A DNA stretch of 64,000 nucleotides from Candidatus Bathyarchaeota archaeon (GCA_018396535.1 JAGTQC010000005.1:62001-126000), one strand, 5' to 3'; shown: positions 36,901 to 46,575, numbered from the stretch's first letter. Translations and numbers: made by a program. Notes: a model not told the origin generated them from the letters alone.

Positions 36901-37057
36901 AGATCATCGCTATATCTCGTAGTCGAAGCCTTTAAGCATAATAGGGCTAGATCGATGTAAAGTATATATTGCTAATCAAACTATTTTTTAATTTCTAAAG
37001 CTAAACGTTAACGCTTATAAATCGATTTAAAATAGGATCGTATAGGTGTAACGGTTC
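36901..37057. other. AT-rich intergenic region upstream of orc1/cdc6, candidate replication origin
   Basis: 157 bases between orc1/cdc6 and the divergent YbjQ-like gene. Tracts such as ATTTTTTAATTTC near 36985-36995 could serve as an unwinding element. ATCGAT occurs on both sides (near 36951 and 37021), and a TATA-like GATTTAAAATA near 37024-37034 probably serves the rightward gene. I see no clear full-length ORB repeat, so the origin call rests on location and composition only. Confidence 0.35.
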
Positions 37058-37396
37058 ATGCAGAGTGATGTAATAACTGTTACAACTCAGTGGATCCCGG
37101 GGTACGAGGTTGAAGCAGTTTTAGGACTTGTATGGGGTATAAGCGTTAGAACTAGGGGTATGCTCGGTAGGTTTATCTCAGGTATAGAAGCGATCGTAGG
37201 TGGTAGAGGTTCAGCATACCTAGAGGAGCTGGATAAAGCTCGTATGGAGGCTCTAGAAGATTTGAAGAGAAGAGCTGCGAGTATGGGTGCTAACGCTGTA
37301 TTATCGATAGATTTCGAAACTACCGAGATACTAGAAGGTTTCATAGTTGTGACAGCTTACGGTACAGCCGTAAGGGTTAGAAGAGTATCGAGCTAG
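37058..37396 (+). CDS. YbjQ/UPF0145-family protein
   Basis: 112-residue protein of the YbjQ/UPF0145 (heavy-metal-binding-like) family. It begins with VITVTTQWIPGYEVEAVLG, contains a conserved RGSAYLEEL helix and the family's GANAVLSIDFETTEI stretch. Members form pentameric or decameric rings of unknown function; the metal-binding name comes from weak similarity. It is divergent from orc1/cdc6. Confidence 0.82.
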   Translation: MQSDVITVTTQWIPGYEVEAVLGLVWGISVRTRGMLGRFISGIEAIVGGRGSAYLEELDKARMEALEDLKRRAASMGANAVLSIDFETTEILEGFIVVTAYGTAVRVRRVSS

Positions 37397-37399
37397 TCT

Positions 37400-38122
37400 T
37401 CACATACTATTAAACCGTCTAACCTTCTCTACGAGTATCGAGAGTTTAGTCTCATCTAGACGGCTCTTAACCCAATCGCCTACACTACATACAGCTCTAC
37501 GTACTCCTACCACATCGAAGCCTAGCTTAAACACCCTATCTATATCATCTAGCTTCAACCCGCCTGCTAATGCTTTAATCAACCCTCTAGATGAAGCTTT
37601 ATCAGCGAATGAGGTAAGATAACTCGTATCCAAGTAGTCGAATACATTATTCCCACCCTTAGTCTTCACATCTATCATCACCCCGTCAGCACCGGCATCC
37701 GCTGCGATATCAACTATCTTCATAGGCTCTAATGATCTTATCCTAGCGTAATCCGCATAGCCTACTAGAACTATCCTAGTATCAGAGGAAACCTCCCTCA
37801 CAGCTATACATATCTCCCTAGCAAGTTTCAACCCATCTCTAACCCTCGATACACCGTATAAGCCTGCCTTAACATAATTTATACCTATAGTAGCCGCGCC
37901 ACGGGCAGCTAACGAAGCCGTACCGGGTAGATTAGGTAGATCACCTATAGTAGCACTAACCTCTATACCTCTAGGTACTATCATCCTAATATCCCTTATC
38001 ACTCTAGGTATACTCGCACCTAGAGCCCCCTCCCTAGGATTCTTAACATCGATTATATCGACGCTATACCTGGAAGCGATCTTAGCCTCACGTCGATCTA
38101 CTACGCTTACGAGGAGCTTCAA
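37400..38122 (-). CDS. mfnB: MfnB-like (5-formylfuran-3-yl)methyl phosphate synthase family protein
   Basis: 240-residue TIM barrel of the UPF0264/DUF556 family. In methanogens MfnB makes the furan phosphate precursor of methanofuran from two glyceraldehyde-3-phosphates. The N-terminal DIIDVKNPREGALGA places a lysine at residue 27, the known Schiff-base position, and the second lysine region DVKTKGGNNVFDYL is also present. No other methanofuran genes are in the window. The 3' end of the preceding rfcL gene overlaps its start by 35 bases. Confidence 0.8.
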   Translation of the reverse strand: MKLLVSVVDRREAKIASRYSVDIIDVKNPREGALGASIPRVIRDIRMIVPRGIEVSATIGDLPNLPGTASLAARGAATIGINYVKAGLYGVSRVRDGLKLAREICIAVREVSSDTRIVLVGYADYARIRSLEPMKIVDIAADAGADGVMIDVKTKGGNNVFDYLDTSYLTSFADKASSRGLIKALAGGLKLDDIDRVFKLGFDVVGVRRAVCSVGDWVKSRLDETKLSILVEKVRRFNSM

Positions 38123-39359
38123 TAGACGCCACCCCAGCCTTCCCTAATAGAAACTCTATCTCAGAGCTCGTTAGATCGTAGCTCTTCAAGAGTTTTACAC
38201 CGTAATCTGGGTTACTCCTTAGGATGAATAATATGTATGGTATGATATCGGATAAAGCAGTCCTTCTAGATGTTAGGCATCTAGAAGCTATTTTAGAAGC
38301 TATAGAGTTCATAACCTCCCGTTCACTCTTGATCGATGATAAGAACTTTATCCTTTCAGGGAAATGGAATGGGGTCCACTTCGATTTAGTAGCCTCCTTA
38401 GCGACAGCCACCCCGCCGGTCATAAGCTCTGTAACGAAGGATAGTAGCTCCCATCTCTGAAGAAGCTTAACCCTAGATCTAAATAGATCTGCTTTAGCTA
38501 GATTCTCCATAGCTATAGCTAAATCCCTAGGATCTGTAAGCTGCGAGGGTGTATTCTCGTATATCCATTCAAACATCATATCTGGATCTACATCTATAAG
38601 CGATAATGCTCTTCTAGCAGTAGCTACAGTCTTAGCGTTAAATATCATAGATAATACATCGAATATCGGTTCTATACGATTCCTATATGGAAGCCATTTA
38701 ACATCATCTATCGTTATCCTCCTCCTACCCTGGCTTACAGTTTGCAGATCGTTTATAGCAGATCTTAGATCACCCTCAGATCTTTTCGCTATGAATTCTA
38801 AAGCCTCCTTATCTACCTCTATACCCTCCCTCAAACATATCTCTCTAAGCTTCTTCACAACCTCCCACTGTTTAAGCCTCTTAAATTCTAGCATAAGGCA
38901 TACCGATCTTAGGGGTGCAAGCTTAGGATCCCATGCATCGTTAGCTGTTAGAACTATAGGTTGACGAGTCTTCTCTAAAACCTCTACTATAGCCTTCACT
39001 CCCCCCTTATCCTCCTCACTCATACCATCAACCTCATCTAACAATATGATACGTCTACTCATAGAACCCATAAGAGTACCCTGGGATGCTGCTACACCTA
39101 CGATACGCTTTATTATAGACTCACCCCTCTGATCGCTTGCATTCAATTCGACGAGATCGTATCCATATGTTCTAGCAGCAGCTTCTACTAGACTTGTTTT
39201 ACCCACACCTGCTGGACCGTATAGTAGAGTTGCCTTATACGTCGGCTTACCCTTAACCCAACTCTCCAGCCACTCGATAAACTTCTTCTTAGACTCTTCG
39301 TTACCTACAACCTCCTCTATCCTCTTCGGACGATACTTTATTATCCAAGGTATACTCAA
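38088..39359 (-). CDS. rfcL: Replication factor C large subunit
   Basis: 423-residue AAA+ clamp-loader subunit that opens PCNA. Walker A is GPAGVGKTS, Walker B ILLDEVDGMS, and the N-terminus IPWIIKYRPKRIEEVVGN is typical of RfcL. The SRC motif normally present in small subunits is absent here, as expected. The start overlaps the rfcS stop by four bases. The C-terminus lacks a long lysine-rich PIP tail. Confidence 0.95.
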   Translation of the reverse strand: MSIPWIIKYRPKRIEEVVGNEESKKKFIEWLESWVKGKPTYKATLLYGPAGVGKTSLVEAAARTYGYDLVELNASDQRGESIIKRIVGVAASQGTLMGSMSRRIILLDEVDGMSEEDKGGVKAIVEVLEKTRQPIVLTANDAWDPKLAPLRSVCLMLEFKRLKQWEVVKKLREICLREGIEVDKEALEFIAKRSEGDLRSAINDLQTVSQGRRRITIDDVKWLPYRNRIEPIFDVLSMIFNAKTVATARRALSLIDVDPDMMFEWIYENTPSQLTDPRDLAIAMENLAKADLFRSRVKLLQRWELLSFVTELMTGGVAVAKEATKSKWTPFHFPERIKFLSSIKSEREVMNSIASKIASRCLTSRRTALSDIIPYILFILRSNPDYGVKLLKSYDLTSSEIEFLLGKAGVASIEAPRKRSRST

Positions 39360-40333
39360 CCCGAACCCCTACCTACTAACGCTAACCTTGCTAGGAATGC
39401 TGATATCTGAACCTCTTCATCAGCTCCTTGAGCTATCCTAAAATCTATCTCACCTAGATAGTTTATAAGATCCACCTTCTGCTTCTCGCTTATACTAAGC
39501 TCGTATACGCTGGAGTGCATCCTCTTAACTATATCGCTACCCGCATACCCCCTCTGGTATAGAAGCATCCTGAGGAGCATTCTACTCTTAGTGAAATCCC
39601 CTTTAAGCGCATACTCCATCATCTCGGCAACCTCCCTAGGATGCACCCATCCTACTACATCGTACACTACATCCGCTACTATAGGTTTACCTAAAGATGC
39701 AGAAGCTTGAAGAATATTAACAGCTTTCCTAAGATCACCCTCAGCCACCTCATATATAGCTTTCGCCCCATCCTCGGTGAGTTGAACCCTTTCAGCATTG
39801 CATATACGCTTAAGATACGCATAGGTATCCTCGAAGGAGAGGGGTGTAAACCTGAATATAGCAGTCCTAGATTGTATAGGCTCTATTATCCTATTACTAT
39901 AGTTGCAGCTCAGTATGAAGCGGCATGTATCGGTATACCTCTCCATAGTCCTCCTTAAAGCTTGCTGAGCATCAGCTGTAAGATTATCAGCTTCATCCAA
40001 TACGAGTATCTTAAAAGGTACCTCTGTAAGCGTAGCTGATCTAGCAAAATTCTTAACTGTAGTCCTTATAACATCTATACCACGCTCATCTGAAGCGTTA
40101 AGCTCTAAGAAGTTCTCACGGTAATTCTCACCGAAAAGGTCGTGTGCCAAGCAGTGTGCAGCCGTCGTTTTACCAGTACCAGGTGGACCTGCAAAGAGAC
40201 AGTGAGGCATAGTCTTCGTTTCCACAAACTTTTTAAGTCTCTCAACTATCTCCTTCTGGTTAACCATCTCATCGAGCGTCCTAGGCCTATACTTTTCAGC
40301 CCATAGCTCATACTCCTTAGCGTAGAGGCTCAT
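39356..40333 (-). CDS. rfcS: Replication factor C small subunit
   Basis: 325-residue AAA+ subunit present in four copies in the archaeal clamp loader. Walker A GPPGTGKTT, Walker B LDEADNL and sensor segment FILSCNYSN are visible. The open frame extends to 40405, but the conserved N-terminus (AKEYELWAEKYRPRTLDEM) starts at ATG 40333; the extra residues would be hydrophobic and atypical. A TATA-like TTTATATC lies about 45 bases upstream. Confidence 0.95.
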   Translation of the reverse strand: MSLYAKEYELWAEKYRPRTLDEMVNQKEIVERLKKFVETKTMPHCLFAGPPGTGKTTAAHCLAHDLFGENYRENFLELNASDERGIDVIRTTVKNFARSATLTEVPFKILVLDEADNLTADAQQALRRTMERYTDTCRFILSCNYSNRIIEPIQSRTAIFRFTPLSFEDTYAYLKRICNAERVQLTEDGAKAIYEVAEGDLRKAVNILQASASLGKPIVADVVYDVVGWVHPREVAEMMEYALKGDFTKSRMLLRMLLYQRGYAGSDIVKRMHSSVYELSISEKQKVDLINYLGEIDFRIAQGADEEVQISAFLARLALVGRGSG

Positions 40334-40457
40334 AACCCGATTAAACAGATGAACGTTTAGAACGATATAAACTATTAACCGCCATGAAGTAAAAAACCGG
40401 TACAACCATACAATGTTTATTCGCGTATAGGTTTAAACTAGGCTAGTATACATGGAT

Positions 40458-41600
40458 CTACAGATTTTTCAAGAATGCTGTACTTATATATCCTCTTTTA
40501 TGGAGGATAAAGATCGTAGCTAACGATAGAGCAGCTGCGGTTATCGTGATAACAATTATCGATGGAAGATTATACTCGGATACCGTTACTCTAATCCTTT
40601 CCGTCTCATAGGTTAAGCCTTGAGATGAGTATCGAGCCCATATATACGCTACTCCTGTTCTAGTAGGTTTAAATCTATAGGAGAAGCTTCCATCTTCTTT
40701 AACAGTGATATCAGCTATAGGCTCCCCATTCACTATCAAAGTAACATTCTCCCCGCTTAATCCTACGTTATGGATGCGGAGGATTCCCTTCAATCCAACC
40801 TCACCCCCGATAGCTACATCCTGGCTATCCGCTTCTAGCTTAAACTCCGGTTTACCCCATAGAATCTCTATCGAATATACGCTAGGCGGATAGTATATAT
40901 AAGACCAGTATTCATCCATATGCTTCGATACTATAGGTTTCAGATACATACTACCATTTAATAGGCATACGAATATACCATCCGCAAGATCGCGTGGTAT
41001 AGATATATTAGATGCTTCGCTACACCTCCCCCCTCCCCTAATCGTTAATAATATGGAATCGGATCTTATTATCGGATCCGATATCAGCGTGGAGTTTGTA
41101 TATATCTTCAAAACATAGAGGCAACCTCTATCCCTATACCTATACTCATAATACGTTAAATCTGATATACCGAACGGATTCTTAACTATATGTAGCTCTA
41201 CCCTATCTATAGACTCTAAGTTTCTAAACGTCCAGACAATTCTATGTCTTCCATCTACTCTTATAGGTTTACTCATTCCATCAGATGCATCCGGCACCGC
41301 TAGCTCTACCATCATCGTATAATTCGAGGAGCCTTCTAGAGTTAATGTCATCCCATCCATAGGCGTTATGTACGAATAAACTGAAAGAATCCTTAGCAGA
41401 TTATATGGATCTAAATCCATAAGCCTAACTCCTGAAACATACATACTCAAATAGCCTTCTTCTAGCTTAAAATCAACTTCTAAACTCCTAATAGATATCT
41501 TCGTAGGATACCCTAGGATATCTGTTAAGATACCATAATGCCGTGTACTACCGCGTATCCATGATGTAAGCCATAAAATCTCTGTTATACATCTATCCAT
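40458..41600 (-). CDS. Predicted extracellular protein with Ig-like domain and C-terminal membrane anchor
   Basis: 380 residues with no signal peptide at the N-terminus, an extracellular-looking beta-rich body, and a CARDB/Ig-like domain around residues 265-345 (GLKGILRIHNVGLSGENVT). A C-terminal transmembrane helix (SIIVITITAAALSLATIFIL) is followed by a short basic tail. Its start overlaps the end of the upstream secreted-protein gene by 16 bases in the -1 frame. Having the anchor but no export signal suggests that the two are halves of one polypeptide or are tightly coupled. Confidence 0.55.
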   Translation of the reverse strand: MDRCITEILWLTSWIRGSTRHYGILTDILGYPTKISIRSLEVDFKLEEGYLSMYVSGVRLMDLDPYNLLRILSVYSYITPMDGMTLTLEGSSNYTMMVELAVPDASDGMSKPIRVDGRHRIVWTFRNLESIDRVELHIVKNPFGISDLTYYEYRYRDRGCLYVLKIYTNSTLISDPIIRSDSILLTIRGGGRCSEASNISIPRDLADGIFVCLLNGSMYLKPIVSKHMDEYWSYIYYPPSVYSIEILWGKPEFKLEADSQDVAIGGEVGLKGILRIHNVGLSGENVTLIVNGEPIADITVKEDGSFSYRFKPTRTGVAYIWARYSSQGLTYETERIRVTVSEYNLPSIIVITITAAALSLATIFILHKRGYISTAFLKNL

Positions 41601-42514
41601 TCCCCATAGAATTCGAAGCAGCCTGAAATACTGGTGACACCGTTTTCCGATCTACAATTGATCCACCCGGTATTAATCCATGCACACCTCAACTCAGATG
41701 CCTTATCTATAGCATAGAAGTATAGATCGAGTATACTGCTCAAGATCGGATACCGTAAACTCTTTAGAATAAAATCTAGTATAGGGATATCTAGATCTGA
41801 TTCGAGAAACTTTCTAAGCCCTTTCAAACTACCTGAAACCTCAGATGATAGATGGAGGGTGCACCCCTCAGATCCTATACCATAGTCTTTAAGCTGTGTT
41901 TTAAGTGAAAGCATCCTCTCTGAAGATATGCTTACGATAGCTTCATACAGATCGATCATGGTAGGTATAATCTTTATGAACCCTTCTACTATAGCTCTAT
42001 CTAACCCGATAAGGGTATAGCTTAACGATACGGTTGTATTGAAGTATATTTCGAAGAAACGTGTGATCTTCACATACCTACCCGTACCTTTAGATGTGAT
42101 GTTTAATCCATCACCCCTCAGTAGATCTATACTAAGTAGGAGTCTAAGCTCATCCCTACCCCCTTCAATCCTACATTCTAGATCGAGTGTATGGTTTATA
42201 GCCGGTATGAAATCTCTAGCAAATACTAGTAAAGCATCGATCATAAATCTATAGCAGCTATCCTCAGCTTCGCTTCTAATCGAAAACATTAATCTATCAA
42301 ATCCATCTATACTAGATCGATTACCTTCAGCTCTAATCTTGACGCCTATCGATCCATCTGGATAGAATCTAAATGCTAGATCACCTACAAGCTCTATCGA
42401 ATAACTTGGTAAACCCGATATGTAGCAGCTGGATGGCGATAGGTATGCGGAGTTAACATACACTAGTATTAACGATATAAGTATAAGTCTAGGTATACCT
42501 TCAACTATATTCAT
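41585..42514 (-). CDS. Predicted secreted protein with signal peptide, unknown function
   Basis: 309 residues beginning with a signal-peptide-like helix (RLILISLILVYVNSAYL) and then a beta-rich and helical body with scattered cysteines that could form disulfides (SSCYISG, ECRIEG, GWINCRS). It has no membrane anchor of its own. The family is not recognised. The stop lies 16 bases past the start of the next gene, which has an anchor but no signal peptide. Confidence 0.55.
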   Translation of the reverse strand: MNIVEGIPRLILISLILVYVNSAYLSPSSCYISGLPSYSIELVGDLAFRFYPDGSIGVKIRAEGNRSSIDGFDRLMFSIRSEAEDSCYRFMIDALLVFARDFIPAINHTLDLECRIEGGRDELRLLLSIDLLRGDGLNITSKGTGRYVKITRFFEIYFNTTVSLSYTLIGLDRAIVEGFIKIIPTMIDLYEAIVSISSERMLSLKTQLKDYGIGSEGCTLHLSSEVSGSLKGLRKFLESDLDIPILDFILKSLRYPILSSILDLYFYAIDKASELRCAWINTGWINCRSENGVTSISGCFEFYGEWIDV

Positions 42515-42634
42515 AGATACGTGTTAATACTCGTTAAGCAGCTTCTATCTTAAGCTTATAGCACTATTCGACTACTAGAAGAAATCATCGAGGCAGAGTA
42601 TAGTATGCTAGGAGGGTTAAAATTCTTTATAGAG

Positions 42635-44926
42635 CTACATCACATCTACATGACTAAAGAATATCCTTCTAGAATCTAGAATTCTAGCTGTTCCAACTAT
42701 TTCAAATTTTCCTGTTAACCTTATATCCTCAGAGGAGCTACCCACCATTACGGTATATACGCCAGGCTCTACCGTTAGCTTCATACGGCGATCGTAGAAA
42801 GCTAACTGCTCAGCCCAGAGCTTGAATCTAACAGTTTTAACCTCCCCTACATTCACTGGTATCCTCTTGAATCCCTTAAGCTCCTTAACAGGTCTAGATA
42901 CGGATGGGGTATCCTTACGTATATACAGTTGTACAACCTCCTCTCCTAAACGTGTACCAGTATTCTCTATCCTAAGCTTCACTTCTACATAGCCGTTAGG
43001 CTGTATCCTAGATGGTGATATCTCTAGGTCTCTATAGCTAAAGCTAGTATAGCTTAAGCCGTGGCCGAACGGGTATAAGGGTTTAGCATCCATAGAGATA
43101 TAGCTTCTGAACGATGACGGTCTCCTAGAATAGTAGACTGGTATCTGCCCAGTCTCCTTAGGTATAGATATCGGGAGTCTACCAGCCGGGTTGTAGTATC
43201 CGAAGAGTATATCCGCTATAGCGTTTCCCCCTTCCTCTCCTGGGAACCATGCTTCGATTATAGCTTGACACTTATCGACTATACGATCGAGTATAAGTGG
43301 TCTACCGTTAACCAATACTAGTATGATAGGCTTACCTACGCTATGTAGTGCTTCTACAAATTCCTCCTGTACACCTGGAAGCCTTAGATCCACCCTATCA
43401 TTCCCCTCACCGGATAAGCCTGAACCGAATAATCCAGATGTTTCACCTAGTACAGCTACCACTACATCGGATTTCTCAGCTATAGCTATAGCTTCATCAA
43501 ACCCCTCCTTAGATGTACTCGATACATCGCAGCCCATAGCATAGTATACGCTACATGAGGAGGGTACTCTACTCTTTATCCCATCTAGTACGCTCACTAT
43601 CCTTACAGCATCTACCGCTGTACGTACATGCACAGTGTAACTATAATCTCCTAGGAGGCATCTAGTCGAAGCCGCATTCGGACCTACCACTGCTATAGAC
43701 CTGATATCTCTAGGTATCGGTAGTATACCATCGTTTTTAAGTAGGATTATAGATTCCCTCGCCACTTGGAGAGCTAGGCTTCTATCCTCCTCAGTATCGA
43801 ATAGAGATGGAGCTCTATCCACATCTACATATGGATCTTCGAATAAGCCTAGAAGGAACTTTACCCTTAAAACCCTGGCTACAGCTATATCCACCAACTC
43901 CTCAGATACGAGCCCCTCACGTACAGCTTGCAGTAGTGGATCCCCATAACATAGTCTATCTGGAAGCTCAACATCTATACCAGCTTCTAATGCCTGTATA
44001 GCTGCATCCCTCTCATCATAGGCTACAAGGTGGAAAGTCTTCAGCATTCTTATAGCTCCGTAATCGGATACGACGTATCCCTGAAACCCCCATTCACCTC
44101 TAAGTATATCTGTAAGTAGTTCACGTGAAGCTGCACATGGTATACCATCTATATCATGGTATGCATTCATAAGCGATAATGCTCCAGCACATTTCACAGC
44201 AGCTTCGAAGGGGAACATGAATACCTCCCTTAATTCTCTAGGAGAAACATGTACTGGAGCTAGGTTCCTACCCCCCTCAGGAACACCGTGGGCTACGAAG
44301 TGTTTAGGTGTAGCTACAACCCCATACCTGATATCAGAGCCTTGTAGACCGCGTATGTAGGCTACACCTATAGATGCAGCTAGGTATGGATCCTCACCAT
44401 AAGTCTCCTCAGTCCTACCCCACCTAGGATCTCTCGCTATATCTAACACTGGTGCTAAACCTTGATGCGCTCCCACAGCCCTCATTTGTCTACGTATAAC
44501 TTCAGCTACTCTCTCTACGAGTTGCGGATTCCAAGTACTAGCTAGGTTTATAGCCTGCGGGAAGCTGGTAGCGTTGAAAGCCATGAATCCTGCTAGACAC
44601 TCCTCATGTACTATAGCTGGTATACCTAGTCTAGTCTCTTCTCTTAGAAACCTCTGTATAGCATTCGCTACTTCAGCCGCCTCCCTAGGTGTTAAACCTA
44701 TCCTACTACCTGAGACCCTAGTTATCTGTCCTACACCATGCTTGAGGAGCTCCCTAGCCTTCTCTACAGAAAACTTTCTCCCATCGAGTAGCTTAGAAAC
44801 ATCTACCGACGATAGCTGAGCTATCTTCTCCTCAAGAGTCATCCTGGAGAGTAGATCCTTAACCCTATACTCTATAGGTAGATTCGGATCGAGGTATGGA
44901 GGTTTAGATGACTGTTGAGAAGACAT
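42635..44926 (-). CDS. GH3 beta-glycosidase (beta-glucosidase/xylosidase)
   Basis: 763-residue glycoside hydrolase family 3 enzyme. The N-terminal TIM barrel includes GLAPVLDIARDPRWGR, ATPKHFVAHG and the nucleophile aspartate in GYVVSDYGAIRML. A second alpha/beta sandwich domain (VAVLGETSGLFGSG) and a C-terminal fibronectin-III-like domain follow (YPFGHGLSYTSF onwards). No signal peptide is evident, so it probably acts on imported oligosaccharides. Substrate (glucose, xylose) cannot be fixed by eye. The TATA-like TATATATAAG (44951-44960) lies 25-34 bases from the start, suggesting a leaderless transcript. Confidence 0.9.
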   Translation of the reverse strand: MSSQQSSKPPYLDPNLPIEYRVKDLLSRMTLEEKIAQLSSVDVSKLLDGRKFSVEKARELLKHGVGQITRVSGSRIGLTPREAAEVANAIQRFLREETRLGIPAIVHEECLAGFMAFNATSFPQAINLASTWNPQLVERVAEVIRRQMRAVGAHQGLAPVLDIARDPRWGRTEETYGEDPYLAASIGVAYIRGLQGSDIRYGVVATPKHFVAHGVPEGGRNLAPVHVSPRELREVFMFPFEAAVKCAGALSLMNAYHDIDGIPCAASRELLTDILRGEWGFQGYVVSDYGAIRMLKTFHLVAYDERDAAIQALEAGIDVELPDRLCYGDPLLQAVREGLVSEELVDIAVARVLRVKFLLGLFEDPYVDVDRAPSLFDTEEDRSLALQVARESIILLKNDGILPIPRDIRSIAVVGPNAASTRCLLGDYSYTVHVRTAVDAVRIVSVLDGIKSRVPSSCSVYYAMGCDVSSTSKEGFDEAIAIAEKSDVVVAVLGETSGLFGSGLSGEGNDRVDLRLPGVQEEFVEALHSVGKPIILVLVNGRPLILDRIVDKCQAIIEAWFPGEEGGNAIADILFGYYNPAGRLPISIPKETGQIPVYYSRRPSSFRSYISMDAKPLYPFGHGLSYTSFSYRDLEISPSRIQPNGYVEVKLRIENTGTRLGEEVVQLYIRKDTPSVSRPVKELKGFKRIPVNVGEVKTVRFKLWAEQLAFYDRRMKLTVEPGVYTVMVGSSSEDIRLTGKFEIVGTARILDSRRIFFSHVDVM

Positions 44927-44950
44927 TACGTTAAGATATCCGTTTAACAG

Positions 44951-44960
44951 TATATATAAG
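44951..44960 (-). promoter_or_regulatory. Probable TATA box for the GH3 gene
   Basis: Read on the minus strand, CTTATATATA lies 25-34 bases before the ATG. The spacing implies that transcription starts at or near the start codon. Confidence 0.5.
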
Positions 44961-44999
44961 TCTAAGTCTAGTTATAGCTATCTACTGTATGATTATGAG

Positions 45000-45332
45000 A
45001 TGAGCTGTATAAAGGATAGTCTAGAAGTTGATGATCAAAGATACACGATGATGTATATCGAGCTAGAGAACTCCATACTAGTAGTGTTTAGTGAAGGTAA
45101 TCCTAGACTCGGAACCCTAGCTGCTGCTACCGATATCGGTCTATCATCTATAATCCTCGGAGGTAGGAGTATACTTCTAGCTAAATCTCTTGCATTACTC
45201 CTCTTCCAAAGGTTTAGGATACCAGTAATACTCTCCCTATACGTATCTGAAGGGGTTAATGAGAAGAGGATCCTCGATGTATTCCTAAAACTTCTAGATA
45301 GAGTTAGTAGGAGACGAGCTCAGATAGTGTAG
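45000..45332 (+). CDS. Small protein resembling proteasome assembly chaperone 3/4
   Basis: 110 residues. The order of strands and helices (ENSILVVFSEGNPRLGTLAAA, then LLAKSLALLLFQRFRIPVILSLYV) recalls the PAC3/PAC4 (Psmg3/Psmg4) chaperone fold, in which a glycine-rich GTL turn precedes an alternating helix-strand unit. The match is by pattern only. It stands alone between GH3 and an HD phosphohydrolase and overlaps the latter by 29 bases tail to tail. Confidence 0.45.
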   Translation: MSCIKDSLEVDDQRYTMMYIELENSILVVFSEGNPRLGTLAAATDIGLSSIILGGRSILLAKSLALLLFQRFRIPVILSLYVSEGVNEKRILDVFLKLLDRVSRRRAQIV

Positions 45333-46575
45333 GGCTTCCTAGAACCTTCCTCGATGCCTCAGCTACCCTATCCCTAAACTCCCTGTATGTATATACTCTA
45401 ACTATGTTCATAAACGATTTGAGTACAGAGACTAATTGTGAAGCTTCAGCTAACCTATACCTACTCACCCTCCCATCTAATTCTACTTTAAATACAGGTA
45501 TCTGGTAGGCTTCGACATCCATAGCGTATGCATACGGTACTGATGGAAGTGAGGGTGCATCTATAAATACCATAGATTGATCTACACCTGCTGTAGATGC
45601 TATCTCAGACTCAATCCTCATCCTAACAGACTCCTTAGCTAGGAGGGAAACTAGAAGCCTATCCTCTATGAAGTATAAGCGTTCGTACGCACACTTTAGA
45701 AGTCTTCGTGAAGCTATATCTTTGATAAACTTAGATGAATCCTTATTCTCTAGTAGTATCGACCACATCGTATAGTCATCTAAAGCTATATACTCCTCCA
45801 CACTACTAAAGAATGGTATCCCCATATCCTCCGCAGCTAGCTCTATAGCTTTACCTAGCATTATCTGAACAGCTCTAGATACCTTATGGTAATATATAGT
45901 CCTAAACGATTGGATACGAGCTATTAGAAATGATTCAAGAGTGGGTAGCGCTGTATAATCCACAGCTAGCTCTCCATCGATAATACCGAAGGTATATATC
46001 AACCTATAGATATCTATGGATCCATATCCAGCACCCGTATGGTAGGAGTCTCTTACTAGAAAGTCGAGTTTATCCGCATCTACCGCTCCATGTATAATCT
46101 GATTCATATAAGCCGGCATCTTTCTACATCTACCTACAGCGAGTAAGCCTATCTCTTCTGGGTTAAACCCGTAATTCTCTACAACATCTGCTATAGAAGT
46201 CTCCTTCACGATCTCTACAGTCATATCCTCATGGGTTTTACCTAGAAACTTGTATAGTAGTGGTTCGAATACATGGGAGAATGGACCGTGACCTACATCA
46301 TGTAGTAAGCCTGCTAATCTAAGTTTAACTATATCCTCCTCTGAGAGTTGTATAGGTAGATTCTGAGCGGCCAAACCAGCAAGATACATAACTCCTAGTG
46401 AATGTTCAAACCTAGTATGATTCGCAGCTGGGTATACATACTCCGCTCCACATAGCTGTTTTATACGTCTAAGTCTCTGAACAGCATCCTGATCTATGAT
46501 ATCCCTCTCAAACTCTGTTACCCTTACATACCCGTATATGGGGTCTTTAATGAATCCCCAGTACTTACTATACAA
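45304..46575 (-). CDS. HD-domain phosphohydrolase (dGTPase/SAMHD1-like)
   Basis: 423 residues. The HD metal site is visible as HTRFEHSLG, LLHDVGHGPFSH and a later aspartate in GAVDADKLDFL. This order is typical of dNTP triphosphohydrolase-related HD proteins. The N-terminal WGFIKDPIYGYV is a conserved opening of the archaeal group. Nucleotide substrate is inferred, not shown. It is divergent from the dTMP-kinase-like gene. Confidence 0.82.
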   Translation of the reverse strand: MYSKYWGFIKDPIYGYVRVTEFERDIIDQDAVQRLRRIKQLCGAEYVYPAANHTRFEHSLGVMYLAGLAAQNLPIQLSEEDIVKLRLAGLLHDVGHGPFSHVFEPLLYKFLGKTHEDMTVEIVKETSIADVVENYGFNPEEIGLLAVGRCRKMPAYMNQIIHGAVDADKLDFLVRDSYHTGAGYGSIDIYRLIYTFGIIDGELAVDYTALPTLESFLIARIQSFRTIYYHKVSRAVQIMLGKAIELAAEDMGIPFFSSVEEYIALDDYTMWSILLENKDSSKFIKDIASRRLLKCAYERLYFIEDRLLVSLLAKESVRMRIESEIASTAGVDQSMVFIDAPSLPSVPYAYAMDVEAYQIPVFKVELDGRVSRYRLAEASQLVSVLKSFMNIVRVYTYREFRDRVAEASRKVLGSPTLSELVSY

